Positions 9,444 to 18,331 of a stretch of 64,000 nt of DNA are shown in pieces. Under the pieces are notes generated by a model that worked only from the letters and a program-made list of their open reading frames with translations, made no database searches and was not told where the DNA came from. Where the stretch lies: assembly GCF_008629675.1 (NCBI RefSeq), contig NZ_VWOX01000004.1, positions 248,001 through 312,000 of the forward strand, read 5' to 3'. The DNA comes from Roseiconus nitratireducens (lineage in GTDB: Bacteria; Planctomycetota; Planctomycetia; Pirellulales; Pirellulaceae). How positions within the stretch are numbered: the first letter of the stretch is position 1; every line of letters begins with the position of its first letter. Both the position numbers and the translations under genes were made by a program.

Positions 9444-10946
9444 TTGCTTGAAGTTTCCGGGATCGCAAAACGCTTCGGCGCGACTGTCGCGCTCGATCGA
9501 GTTTCCTTGGCCGCCGAGCGCGGACGTGTGCTGGCATTGATCGGCGAGAATGGGGCCGGCAAGAGCACCCTGCTGAAGGTGCTCAGCGGCGCGCATCAAT
9601 CCGACTCGGGGACGATGTCCCTGGACGGCCAGCCGTTCCTGCCGCACAGTCCGATGGATGCGCGGCGTCGCGGCGTGGCCATCGTCTACCAGGAACTGAC
9701 GCTGGCGCCGGATCTGAGCGTGGAAGACAACCTGCTTTTGGGTCAGCCCGGGACGGGAATGGGAATGCTGTTTCGGTCGCGTCAGCGCGAACGCATCGGC
9801 GAAGCGCTGCGTCAAGTCGGACTGCCGCATCTGGATCCGAAGGCCCGCACCGGCGACCAGTCGATCGCTACGCAACAGCTGATCGAAATCGCGCGAGCAC
9901 TGGCCACCGACGCCCGCCTGATCCTGTTTGACGAACCCACCAGTTCCCTGCCGGCGGCGGACGTGGATCGGCTGTTTCAGCTGATTGACGATTTGCGTCG
10001 CAAGGGACTGGCGATCATCTACATCAGTCACTTTTTGGAAGAGGTGCGAAGGATTGCGGACGACTACGCAGTCTTGCGGGATGGCCATTCCGTCGGCAGC
10101 GGTCAGCTGGAACAGATCTCCGATGAACAGATCATCTCGCTGATGGTCGGCCGGGATGTGACCGATCTGTTTCCCACGGTTTCGCACACCATCGGGGATC
10201 CTCGGCTGCAGGTCCGCAAGCTTTCGGGGAGCCCGATTCCCAGTGACGTCTCGTTTGAACTTCGCCGCGGCGAAATCTTCGGCCTGGCCGGATTGGTCGG
10301 TGCCGGACGGACGGAGTTGCTGCGCTGTTTGTTCGGTCTGCGACCGGCCCGAGACGGAACCGTCTTGCTGGAGGGTCGCCCGCTTCCAAACAGCGTCGGC
10401 CGGCGGAAGCAATGGGGATTGGGGCTGCTGAGCGAAGATCGAAAAACCGAAGGTTTGGCCCAAAACCTCTCGATCATCGAGAACCTGGCGATGGGGAATC
10501 ACGGGCGCTACAGTCGGCTGGGATGGTTGAACCTGGCGGCCCGATCCCGCGACTGCCAGCGGTGGATGCGTCGCGTCGAAGTCAAAGCGGAAAACGGCCA
10601 ACAATGCGTTGACGAACTGTCCGGTGGGAATCAACAAAAGGTCGCCTTCGCGCGACTGTTGGCCCAAGACGCCGAAGTCTATTTGCTGGATGAACCGACC
10701 AAGGGCATCGATGTCGGAACCAAGTCGGAGATCTATCGCATGATGGGCGAATTGGCGGCGGCTGGAAAAACATTGGTTTTCGTCAGTTCGTACCTGCCCG
10801 AGTTGCTGGCCGTGTGCGACACGATCGGCGTGATGGCCCGCGGACGGCTGACCGAAGTCCGCCCGGCGGCCGAGTGGAACGAAGAGGACCTGATGACGGC
10901 GGCGGTGGCCACGCCGGCCGCTTCCGAGGAAACGGAATTCGCATGA
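9444..10946 (+). CDS. Sugar ABC transporter double ATP-binding protein
   Basis: A 500-residue RbsA-type protein with two ATPase domains in one chain that powers uptake through the neighbouring permease. The first domain has an intact Walker A (GENGAGKST, residues 34-42) and DEPTSSLPAADV. The second has a degenerate P-loop region (GLVGAGRTEL), as is usual for this family, with a full LSGGNQQKV signature and LLDEPTKGIDVGTKSEI. The start is TTG at 9444, six bases after the binding-protein stop; no upstream ATG fits. Its last bases overlap the permease start as ATGA. Confidence 0.95.
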   Translation: MLEVSGIAKRFGATVALDRVSLAAERGRVLALIGENGAGKSTLLKVLSGAHQSDSGTMSLDGQPFLPHSPMDARRRGVAIVYQELTLAPDLSVEDNLLLGQPGTGMGMLFRSRQRERIGEALRQVGLPHLDPKARTGDQSIATQQLIEIARALATDARLILFDEPTSSLPAADVDRLFQLIDDLRRKGLAIIYISHFLEEVRRIADDYAVLRDGHSVGSGQLEQISDEQIISLMVGRDVTDLFPTVSHTIGDPRLQVRKLSGSPIPSDVSFELRRGEIFGLAGLVGAGRTELLRCLFGLRPARDGTVLLEGRPLPNSVGRRKQWGLGLLSEDRKTEGLAQNLSIIENLAMGNHGRYSRLGWLNLAARSRDCQRWMRRVEVKAENGQQCVDELSGGNQQKVAFARLLAQDAEVYLLDEPTKGIDVGTKSEIYRMMGELAAAGKTLVFVSSYLPELLAVCDTIGVMARGRLTEVRPAAEWNEEDLMTAAVATPAASEETEFA

Positions 10947-12016
10947 ACCTGAAACGTCGTCTCGGATCAATCTCACTGGCGCTGCTCAATCACGGGCCGG
11001 CACTGGCGTTGATCGCCATCGTGCTGTTGTTCACCATCGCCGACAACGCGTTTGGAAGCGGCAGCTTTTTCTCCGGTCGAAACGCGCGGGTCATCATCAA
11101 TTCGGCGGCACTGGTGGCAGTCCCCGCGTTGGGCATGACCCTGATCATCATTGCGGGCGGCATCGACCTGTCAGCCGGCACCGCGTTGACGCTTAGCGGC
11201 ACCGCGCTGGCGATCGCCTTTCGCGACTACACGATTGACGCGCAGGCAGCCGGTGCCGGTACCTGGATCGCGTTGGCGTTATTGGGGGGGCTTGGCGTGG
11301 GAGTGCTGTGCGGACTGCTTAACGGAATCATCATCAGTGTGACCGAAATGGTGCCGTTCATCGTGACCCTGGGCACCATGACCATCTTCCTGGGGCTGGG
11401 ACAGGTCATCGCTGACGAATCAACGGTCTACCCACAGACCGAACACCTGCCCGACTGGCTGCGGTACCTGTGCTACACGGGCAGCAACGAAGAACGCTAC
11501 TGGATTCCTTTCCTGCCGATTCCTTCCAGCGGACTGATCGCGATCCTGCTGGGCGGTCTGGTCGCGGCATTGCTGCGTTTGACCGTGTTCGGCCGGAACA
11601 TCGTCGCGGTGGGCTCAAGCCCCTCGACGGCCCGTTTGTGCGGCATCCGCGTCGGGGCGACCACGGTGTGGGTGTACGCCCTGGCCGGCATCTTCGTCGC
11701 CGTCGGCGCCCTGCTGTACTTCGCCAACGTCAAGAACGGCAACCCCTCCGACGGGACGGGAAAGGAACTGGAGATCATCGCGGCCGTGGTGCTTGGCGGC
11801 GGCAGCCTCAGCGGCGGACGGGGATCGGTTTCAGGCACCCTGGTCGGCGCGTTGATCATCAAAACCATCAGCAGTGGGTGCACGATGCTGTCGATCCCGA
11901 ACACCTACACCCACATCATCATCGGTGTGATCATCATCGTCGCGGTGCTGATTGACGGGCTGCGCAACGGCACTCCGGCGTGGCTGTTCAACCGTTTGGG
12001 ACGCCGGGCCGATTGA
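10943..12016 (+). CDS. Sugar ABC transporter permease (RbsC-like)
   Basis: A 357-residue polytopic inner-membrane protein of the BPD_transp_2 (RbsC/XylH) family. It has about eight to ten hydrophobic segments, the ALGMTLIIIAGGIDLS motif in the first third, FIVTLGTMTIFLGLG in the middle, and LEIIAAVVLGGGSLSGGRGSVSGTLVGA near the end, the cytoplasmic coupling region. The ATG at 10943 overlaps the ATPase stop by four bases, so translational coupling is likely. It closes a three-gene operon (binding protein, ATPase, permease) that carries no sugar kinase or regulator. Confidence 0.95.
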   Translation: MNLKRRLGSISLALLNHGPALALIAIVLLFTIADNAFGSGSFFSGRNARVIINSAALVAVPALGMTLIIIAGGIDLSAGTALTLSGTALAIAFRDYTIDAQAAGAGTWIALALLGGLGVGVLCGLLNGIIISVTEMVPFIVTLGTMTIFLGLGQVIADESTVYPQTEHLPDWLRYLCYTGSNEERYWIPFLPIPSSGLIAILLGGLVAALLRLTVFGRNIVAVGSSPSTARLCGIRVGATTVWVYALAGIFVAVGALLYFANVKNGNPSDGTGKELEIIAAVVLGGGSLSGGRGSVSGTLVGALIIKTISSGCTMLSIPNTYTHIIIGVIIIVAVLIDGLRNGTPAWLFNRLGRRAD

Positions 12017-12114
12017 CGCTGTGGCGATGGCGACACCGGGGGGTGTTGTCGGGCTTCCATCGACACTTCCCTGATCGTCGCCGATCGACCACACTAGGCG
12101 CTGTCTGATTTGCG

Positions 12115-12170
12115 TGAGCCGCGGGTTCTTTCGCATCAACCGGCGGCTAACGCCTTGCCGCTCATTGCAC
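12115..12170 (+). repeat. Dispersed repeat element, copy 1 (left arm shortened)
   Basis: Begins TGAGCCGCG and ends GCCGCTCATTGCAC. It matches the element at 14271-14340 over both ends but lacks about 12 bases of the left arm (GTGGCGCTAACC in copy 2). It lies in the 273-bp gap between the permease and ribF, in the same orientation as copy 2. Confidence 0.85.
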
Positions 12171-12289
12171 CGAACCGCTGGACGAGCGAAAAGGGACAGG
12201 CCTCCCAGTTCCCAACCCGTCCGCACCTCAAGGTTCGATCCACCGCGAGGCACGGTCCCGGCTCTGCATCCTCCCATCCCTCCCCGTCT

Positions 12290-13252
12290 GTGACCGAAAT
12301 CGTCTGGCTTCCCGATGTCACCCGCAACACGGTTGACGCTGCGCTGCACGGTGGGGTCACCAGCATCGGCAATTTTGACGGCGTCCATCGGGGACACGCC
12401 AGCCTGCTGCAACAAACCCGGCAGCTCGCGGATGAATTGGACGGCCCCGCGATCGCCTGCTTGTTCGACCCACACCCGATCGCCCTGCTGCGACCGGACG
12501 CCGCACCCAAACGTCTGACGACGGTCGACGAACGGGCCCGACGCATGCAGCCGCTGGGGATCGACTACCTGCTGGTCTGCCAGACCACCCAAGACTTGCT
12601 GGATCTGTCGCCACAGGCGTTTTTTCGAGCTTTGCTAATGGGCAATCTGCGCAGCCGCGGCATCGTGGAAGGCGCGAACTTTTGTTTCGGCAAGGACCGC
12701 CGGGGTGATGTCGCGATGTTAAGGCAACAGTGCCGCAACCACGACATCGCGTTTCGTGCCGCCCAAATGCGTTTGGCGGACGGGGAAATGATCAGCAGCA
12801 CGCGAATCCGAAACGAGCTGGACCGGGGCCGGGTCGAGGCCGCCGCGCGAATGATGGGACATCCGCATCGTTTGTCGGGCCAGGTGACCCATGGGGATCA
12901 ACGTGGCCGGACGCTCGGATTTCCGACCGCGAACCTGGACGACATCGAAGTGGTGATCCCCGCTCCAGGCGTCTACGCGGCCTGGGCCGACACGGGCGAC
13001 GGCCGGTACGGTGCCGCAGTGCACCTGGGACCGAACCCGACGTTCCGCTCCGGGGGGTCCAGCAAAGTCGAAGTCCACCTGATTGATTACTCTGGCGACC
13101 TGTACGGCCAAACCCTGTCGGTCGATTTCGTCGACCGGATCCGGGATGTGGCCCGATTCGAGTCTCCCGAAGCCCTGACAACACAACTTACCCACGATAT
13201 CCGCTCCGTCCGGCAACGGCTGGAGCAACACCAAGAGCACGAGTCTTTATGA
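12290..13252 (+). CDS. ribF: Bifunctional riboflavin kinase / FMN adenylyltransferase
   Basis: Makes FMN and then FAD from riboflavin. The 320-residue length is normal. The N-terminal adenylyltransferase domain shows GNFDGVHRGH (about residues 27-36), FDPHP, EGANFCFGKDRRGD and ISSTRIRNEL. The C-terminal kinase domain has GQVTHGDQRGRTLGFPTANL and GVYAAW. The GTG at 12290 is chosen because the first beta strand follows it; the frame runs on to a TTG at 12110 inside the repeat element, which is unlikely as a start. The last four bases overlap the next start as ATGA. Confidence 0.95.
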   Translation: MTEIVWLPDVTRNTVDAALHGGVTSIGNFDGVHRGHASLLQQTRQLADELDGPAIACLFDPHPIALLRPDAAPKRLTTVDERARRMQPLGIDYLLVCQTTQDLLDLSPQAFFRALLMGNLRSRGIVEGANFCFGKDRRGDVAMLRQQCRNHDIAFRAAQMRLADGEMISSTRIRNELDRGRVEAAARMMGHPHRLSGQVTHGDQRGRTLGFPTANLDDIEVVIPAPGVYAAWADTGDGRYGAAVHLGPNPTFRSGGSSKVEVHLIDYSGDLYGQTLSVDFVDRIRDVARFESPEALTTQLTHDIRSVRQRLEQHQEHESL

Positions 13253-14250
13253 GCGTCCACTGGAAGAAATTCACTGAACAAATCAGCCACTATCAGTCCT
13301 TCGTGCTGGTCAGCCACGTCCGCCCGGACTGCGACGCACTCGGCAGCGAGCTCGGAATGGCCTACGTGCTGCGTGAAGCCGGCAAGGACGTGCGGATCAT
13401 CAATGCTCACCGCGTTCCGCCGGCACTCCAGTTTTTGGATCCGGCCGGCAAGATCGAAGTGCTTGGCGACCACGTTCAGCCGGAAGACATTTCCGCCGAT
13501 TGCATCATGATCCTGGACACCAGCGCCTGGGCCCAACTGGGAGACATGGCGGACGTGATTCGCGCCGCCTCGTGCGACAAGATGGTGCTGGACCATCACG
13601 TCGGCGAAGACGATTTGGGCGCCACGATGTACAAGGACTACCAGGCCGAAGCGACCGGTACACTGGTGGTCCAGGCGGCGGATGCCCTGGGAGTCCCGCT
13701 GGCGCGGCAAATGGCGTCGGCGTTGTTTGCCGCCATCGCGACCGACACCGGGTGGTTCCGGTTCGGCAGCGTGACCGCGGAAACCTACCGGATCGTCGCG
13801 CGGCTGGTCGACGCCGGTGTCGTCCCGGCGGAAGTTTACGGAGACCTGTACGAACGCGACACGCTGGGACGGTTGAAGCTACGCGGCTTGATCCTGTCGC
13901 GGACCGAAAGTGAACTGGACGGGGCGTTGGTGCACACCTACGTGGAAAAGTCTGATTTCGAAAAGGTCGGCGCCGAACCGAGCGACACCGAAGACGCGAT
14001 CAACCTGACTCTGGCGGTGGAGAACACCAAAGCCGCCGTGATCTTCGTGGGACAACTGCGAGGCGGATTCAAGCTGTCTTTCCGCAGCCGCTGCGAAATG
14101 GACTGCAACGAGGTCGCCCGTCAGTTCGGCGGCGGAGGCCACAAGGCGGCGGCGGGTGCCTTCCAGGAAGGCACGCTGGCGGACGTTCAGGCCCGCGTGT
14201 TGCCGGTCGTCAGAGCCGCCTTGGAGAAGGCGCTGCAGGCGTCTTGCTAG
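13249..14250 (+). CDS. nrnA: DHH-family phosphoesterase (nanoRNase/pAp phosphatase type)
   Basis: A 333-residue DHH/DHHA1 protein likely to degrade very short RNAs and/or 3'-phosphoadenosine-5'-phosphate. Metal-binding motifs are visible: HVRPDCDALGSE (about residues 23-34), ILDTSAW, the DHHVGEDD motif near 117-124, and the DHHA1 GGGGHKAAAG substrate motif close to the C-terminus. It overlaps ribF by four bases. In many bacteria nrnA, truB and ribF form one block; here truB is absent between or beside them. The symbol is by family; cyclic-di-nucleotide phosphodiesterase activity is an alternative. Confidence 0.88.
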   Translation: MSVHWKKFTEQISHYQSFVLVSHVRPDCDALGSELGMAYVLREAGKDVRIINAHRVPPALQFLDPAGKIEVLGDHVQPEDISADCIMILDTSAWAQLGDMADVIRAASCDKMVLDHHVGEDDLGATMYKDYQAEATGTLVVQAADALGVPLARQMASALFAAIATDTGWFRFGSVTAETYRIVARLVDAGVVPAEVYGDLYERDTLGRLKLRGLILSRTESELDGALVHTYVEKSDFEKVGAEPSDTEDAINLTLAVENTKAAVIFVGQLRGGFKLSFRSRCEMDCNEVARQFGGGGHKAAAGAFQEGTLADVQARVLPVVRAALEKALQASC

Positions 14251-14270
14251 TTGGACAGCAGCAGTTTGGG

Positions 14271-14340
14271 TGAGCCGCGTGGCGCTAACCGCGGGTTTTC
14301 TCGCCTCAACCGGCGGCTAGCGCCGTGCCGCTGATTGCAC
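14271..14340 (+). repeat. Dispersed repeat element, copy 2 (full hairpin)
   Basis: An imperfect inverted repeat: the left arm around GCCGCGTGGCGCTAACCGC pairs with the right arm around GCGGCTAGCGCCGTGCCGC, with an unpaired middle of about 17 bases. It shares both ends with 12115-12170. It sits 21 bp after nrnA and before the convergent DUF3352-like gene, so it may also act as a transcription stop. Confidence 0.85.
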
Positions 14341-14415
14341 TGCAATTCACGATGTTTTTCGATCGCGGCGGCAAGCCATTCTCTGGCGATCATGGTTACT
14401 GGAAAATCGCCCCGA

Positions 14416-16524
14416 TCACTCGGCCAGGAAGAAACCGGTCAACGTCCAACCGGTATCGGTTCGCCGCCAGAAGGATCCGCCACTGTTGAGGTACTCAGCG
14501 ATTTCCGCATGCGGCGGCAACTTGGCCGCCTGGATCTCATCCGGTTGGCCTTCGTCTTTTTCTTGGATCAGCCGCCGCAGGAGGTTGGAAACCAACGAAT
14601 CGCTGTCCTTCAGCTCGCCTTTGCGCAACAACTCGTAGCGGGACCGCAGTGAGACCCGCGGGTGGACGATGGCCTGGAACGTGGACGGATCGGCCCCCAA
14701 CTGTTCCATTGCCTCCAGCACCCGCTGCGTCTCCGGTTGGGCCCCAAAACCGTCCTCGGCACCCATTTGAATCCTCAAGCCGACCTTGATCAGCAGATCC
14801 GCGTGGCTGGAGAACATCAAGTAATCGGCCCCTTCCGGACCGGCGCCCTCGACCACTGCGATGGCCCAGTGGTTCAGAAGTGGTGCCGAGTCTTCGGACT
14901 CAATCTCCTCCTCAAAGCCCAAAGCGGCCAACTCCGCATCGATATCGGTATCACCTTCTCCGGCTTCCACCTTCCACGCATCAAACTCTTTGACGTCCAA
15001 CTTGATCGCATCGGCCTCGCCGGCCATTGCTTTGCGAATCACTTCCTTGACGACCGAGACGTCCTTCAGAGGCAACGCGACCAGCATCCGATCCGAATCC
15101 GCGCTCGCGGGAGTCGTGTTGTCCCGCAACAGCAGCACTTCGTCCTTCAGGTTCGGCAAAAAGTCCTTGGCGATGTCGATCTGCGGTCCTTCCGGGTCCT
15201 CTTTGATGCCGTCGATCATGGGCCGGAAAAGGTCTTCCCCAAGCGCGTCGTTGACCAACGACTCGGCGGCCCAAAAGGCATCTTCCAGCTTCCAATGGAC
15301 GCGGTAGAACGCCCCCAAGTCGGCCGGCAACCATCCCGGCAACGACTGCCAGGGGGCGTTGATCGACGCCAGCATCCGGGCGGCTTTGGTCAGGGTTCCC
15401 GGCGCCAGAACGACGCCGCGGTGCAGGACATCAAACCGTTTGCCCGCGACGGCCCCGACACCTCCGATCGCTTCGATCACGGAGAAGCCCTGGCGTTCCA
15501 GCAAGTTCAGGATGTCGACTTCTTCGCGGCGATCGTACTCGAACACTTCCCGCAAGATCCGTCCCAGGGCGAAGGGCTCGGCGAACCATTCCCAACACAC
15601 GGTGGCATCCGGTTCCTGGGCCGATTCAATGGCGGTGTAGGCTTCGCTGATCACGTGCTTGAAGGATTCACGATTGGCGAAGGCATCGGTGGGAGCCTTT
15701 CCGGAGATCGCATCAAGCAAATTCTGGACAACGGTGTCGCGGTCGGCGGCAATGAATCGCTGGTCGTTCCAGGTGATTGCGATCTCTTCGATTTTCAACT
15801 GCCCCGGTTTCGGCTTGGTGCGGTACACGCGAATGACGTCATCACCGTAGGTCACGTCGCGTCGTGTCGACCCACCGGCCTTGAGATCCTGATCAATTTT
15901 TTCAGCCGCTGCGGCCGCGTCCTTTTCCATCCCGCGAATATCGGCGATGACGCAAAGCGAATAAGGGCGCCGCTTGTCTTCCGGAAACGAAAGCCACGCC
16001 AACACGACTTCGCCCGACGCCATGTCGTACAAGTCCTGCGGCTTGACGCCGATTTTTCGATCCAAGGAATCGAGTCCGTTGATCAAGTTCTCTCGCTGGG
16101 CATCCAAAAACGGTTGCATCTCGGGAGATGCCATCAGGGCGCCGATCCGAGTTTGCTGCCAGGCGTTACAGAAATCCGGCAAGCTGGGAATGCGCAACAC
16201 GCCCGCGGTCGCCTCGGGCAAGAGCGAAACGGCCCGCACGAAATCGTCGGCATTCTCCGCCGCGTTCTCATCCGAAGGGCCGGAATCGTCCTGCGTCGCG
16301 GCGGCCGACTCGGCATCGGACGCTTCGGCCGTCGCCTCCTGGGCGGCGGCGCGAGGCAGTGCTTGCCCCGGGCCCCCGACGCCCGCCAGAACCAGCAGGG
16401 CCGCGATCAGGCATGCCAGCCAGTGTCGATGTCCGCGGCTGTGATTGGTTCCGCCGTCCTGATTGATTCCGCTGTACTTCGGCACGCACCGACTCCCAAG
16501 CATTTGTCTGTAAACCATTTTCAT
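14416..16524 (-). CDS. Secreted DUF3352-like protein
   Basis: A 702-residue exported protein of unknown function. A signal peptide core (WLACLIAALLVLAGVGGPG, about residues 36-54) is followed by an Ala/Glu/Asp-rich disordered stretch to about residue 90. The remainder, from DFVRAVSLLPEATAGVLRIPSL, resembles the DUF3352-type planctomycete proteins: long alpha/beta units with repeated phrases such as PKDLYDM- and ALPLKDVSVVKEVI-like segments. No catalytic motif is visible. The ATG at 16524 has a TAGAAT hexamer six bases before it, so the mRNA may be leaderless; ATG at 16518 or 16503 are alternatives. It stands alone, convergent with nrnA. Confidence 0.75.
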   Translation of the reverse strand: MKMVYRQMLGSRCVPKYSGINQDGGTNHSRGHRHWLACLIAALLVLAGVGGPGQALPRAAAQEATAEASDAESAAATQDDSGPSDENAAENADDFVRAVSLLPEATAGVLRIPSLPDFCNAWQQTRIGALMASPEMQPFLDAQRENLINGLDSLDRKIGVKPQDLYDMASGEVVLAWLSFPEDKRRPYSLCVIADIRGMEKDAAAAAEKIDQDLKAGGSTRRDVTYGDDVIRVYRTKPKPGQLKIEEIAITWNDQRFIAADRDTVVQNLLDAISGKAPTDAFANRESFKHVISEAYTAIESAQEPDATVCWEWFAEPFALGRILREVFEYDRREEVDILNLLERQGFSVIEAIGGVGAVAGKRFDVLHRGVVLAPGTLTKAARMLASINAPWQSLPGWLPADLGAFYRVHWKLEDAFWAAESLVNDALGEDLFRPMIDGIKEDPEGPQIDIAKDFLPNLKDEVLLLRDNTTPASADSDRMLVALPLKDVSVVKEVIRKAMAGEADAIKLDVKEFDAWKVEAGEGDTDIDAELAALGFEEEIESEDSAPLLNHWAIAVVEGAGPEGADYLMFSSHADLLIKVGLRIQMGAEDGFGAQPETQRVLEAMEQLGADPSTFQAIVHPRVSLRSRYELLRKGELKDSDSLVSNLLRRLIQEKDEGQPDEIQAAKLPPHAEIAEYLNSGGSFWRRTDTGWTLTGFFLAE

Positions 16525-16526
16525 CT

Positions 16527-16536
16527 CAGAATTCTA
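16527..16536 (-). promoter_or_regulatory. Possible -10 element giving a leaderless mRNA
   Basis: On the minus strand TAGAAT is followed by six bases and then the ATG at 16524. With the usual distance from -10 to transcription start, transcription would begin at or beside the A of the start codon. No good -35 box is seen at 16-18 bases upstream, so this is tentative. Confidence 0.35.
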
Positions 16537-16808
16537 TCGCGGCACGCATCGCCCTGGGACGTCCAACTCACCCGCATCGAATGATCGTGTCCCCCAGGCG
16601 TCCGCCCCGCATCCGCCAAACTGCCCCGAAAAAGGTCGCCGGCCCCCTGGCCTCGCAGTCACCTGGGCTCGCGATGATCCCGCACGGTCTCCACGCTGTC
16701 GCCCCGGTTCCGCGAGGGCGAATTGCCAGGCCGCGAGCGGCCAGTATGTTATCGCACTCGATATGACCACGAAACGCCGCTCGAATTGACACGACGAATT
16801 CACCCGAA

Positions 16809-18257
16809 ATGTCCGAATCCGACCCGATTTCCACCGAAAGCACCTACCAAAACCCGCTGATCGAGCGATACGCGTCTCGAGAAATGGCCACCCTGTGGGG
16901 GCCCGAGCGTCGTTTCCAGACCTGGCGACAACTGTGGATCGCCCTGGCGGAAAGCGAACAGGAGCTCGGTCTGCCGATTTCCGACGCCCAGCTGGAGCAG
17001 CTACGCAAGTTCCGGACCAAGCTGAATCTGGACGTCGCCAAAGAGTACGAACGGGTGCGTCGTCACGACGTCATGGCCCACGTTGAAGCCTACGGAGACC
17101 AATGCCCGGAGGCCAAACCGATCATCCACCTGGGCGCCACCAGCTGTTTCATCACTGACAACGCTGACGTCATCCTGATACGCGATGCGCTCGGTTTGAT
17201 AGCGCGACGGCTGGCGGCGACGATCGACGCGATGGGCCGGTTTGCCGTCCAGCATCGTGCCCTGCCCTGCCTGGGCTTCACCCACCTGCAACCGGCCCAA
17301 CCGACCACCGTCGGTAAACGCTGCTGCCTGTGGACGTACGACCTGGTGCTGGACCTCCACGAGATCCAGCACCGTCTGGAAACCCTGTGTGCCCGCAGCG
17401 CCAAAGGGACCACCGGCACGCAGGCCAGCTTCCTGCAACTGTTCGGCGGCGACCACGACAAGGTCCGGCAGTTGGAGCAGAAGGTCGCCCAAAAGATTGG
17501 ATTCGACAAAACCTATGCGGTGACCGGTCAAACCTACCCTCGGAAGGTCGATGCCCAGCTGTTGGATGCGCTCAGCGGAATTGCCCAGAGCCTTCACAAG
17601 ACCGCCACCGACATCCGCCTGCTGGCCAACCGAAAGGAAATCGAGGAACCGATCGAAAAGCATCAAATCGGTTCTTCCGCCATGCCGTACAAACGCAACC
17701 CGATGCGAAGCGAACGGATATGCGCACTGACGCGTTTTGTGATGAGCCTGCAGAGCAGCCCCGCCATGACTGCGGCCACACAGTGGATGGAACGGACGTT
17801 GGACGACAGCGCCAATCGACGCCTGGTGATCCCGCAAGCGTTCCTGGCGATCGACGCGTCCCTGGTGCTGATGCAGAACATTGCCAGCGGTTTCGTGGTC
17901 TATCCGAAAACGATCGAACACAACCTGGCCAAGGAACTGCCCTACATGGAAACGGAAAACATCATGATGAAGGCGGTCAAAGCGGGAGGCGATCGCCAGG
18001 AATTGCACGAGAGGATTCGGGTCCACAGCCGCGAAGTGGCTCAGCGCGTCAATGCCGAAGGAAAACCCAACGACATGATTGACCGACTGCGTGACGACCC
18101 GGCCTTTTCCGCCGTCGATTTCAATACGGAGATCAATCCGCTGGACTTCGTCGGGCGGGCTCCCGAACAGGTCGATGAATTCATCCAAGAGCAGATCGAG
18201 CCGATTCGTCAACGCTACGCCGGCGAGTCGTCGCTGAGCGTGGAAGTCACGGTCTGA
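16809..18257 (+). CDS. purB: Adenylosuccinate lyase, eukaryote-like form
   Basis: Cleaves adenylosuccinate and SAICAR in purine synthesis. The 482-residue protein carries the fumarase/aspartase signature [15 protein letters not shown] at 289-303 with the catalytic serine, GFTHLQPAQ with the base-pair histidine at 159, and RHDVMAHV near 85-92. The wording of the N-terminus ([34 protein letters not shown]), [14 protein letters not shown] and TLDDSANRR is, from memory, much closer to animal ADSL (about 484 residues) than to the 430-residue Bacillus-type enzyme. It stands alone with no purine gene beside it. ATG at 16809. Confidence 0.96.
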   Translation: MSESDPISTESTYQNPLIERYASREMATLWGPERRFQTWRQLWIALAESEQELGLPISDAQLEQLRKFRTKLNLDVAKEYERVRRHDVMAHVEAYGDQCPEAKPIIHLGATSCFITDNADVILIRDALGLIARRLAATIDAMGRFAVQHRALPCLGFTHLQPAQPTTVGKRCCLWTYDLVLDLHEIQHRLETLCARSAKGTTGTQASFLQLFGGDHDKVRQLEQKVAQKIGFDKTYAVTGQTYPRKVDAQLLDALSGIAQSLHKTATDIRLLANRKEIEEPIEKHQIGSSAMPYKRNPMRSERICALTRFVMSLQSSPAMTAATQWMERTLDDSANRRLVIPQAFLAIDASLVLMQNIASGFVVYPKTIEHNLAKELPYMETENIMMKAVKAGGDRQELHERIRVHSREVAQRVNAEGKPNDMIDRLRDDPAFSAVDFNTEINPLDFVGRAPEQVDEFIQEQIEPIRQRYAGESSLSVEVTV

Positions 18258-18331
18258 CTTCCGCGCGGTCAGGTGCTCGCGTTTGAGATCGCAAGACTCG
18301 ATCGCCAACTCGCTTCGCTGACAGCCCGCGA

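Noticed and set aside
12110..12289. Longer RibF from TTG at 12110
   Set aside because: The extra 60 residues come from the repeat element and have no family similarity; GTG at 12290 directly precedes the domain.
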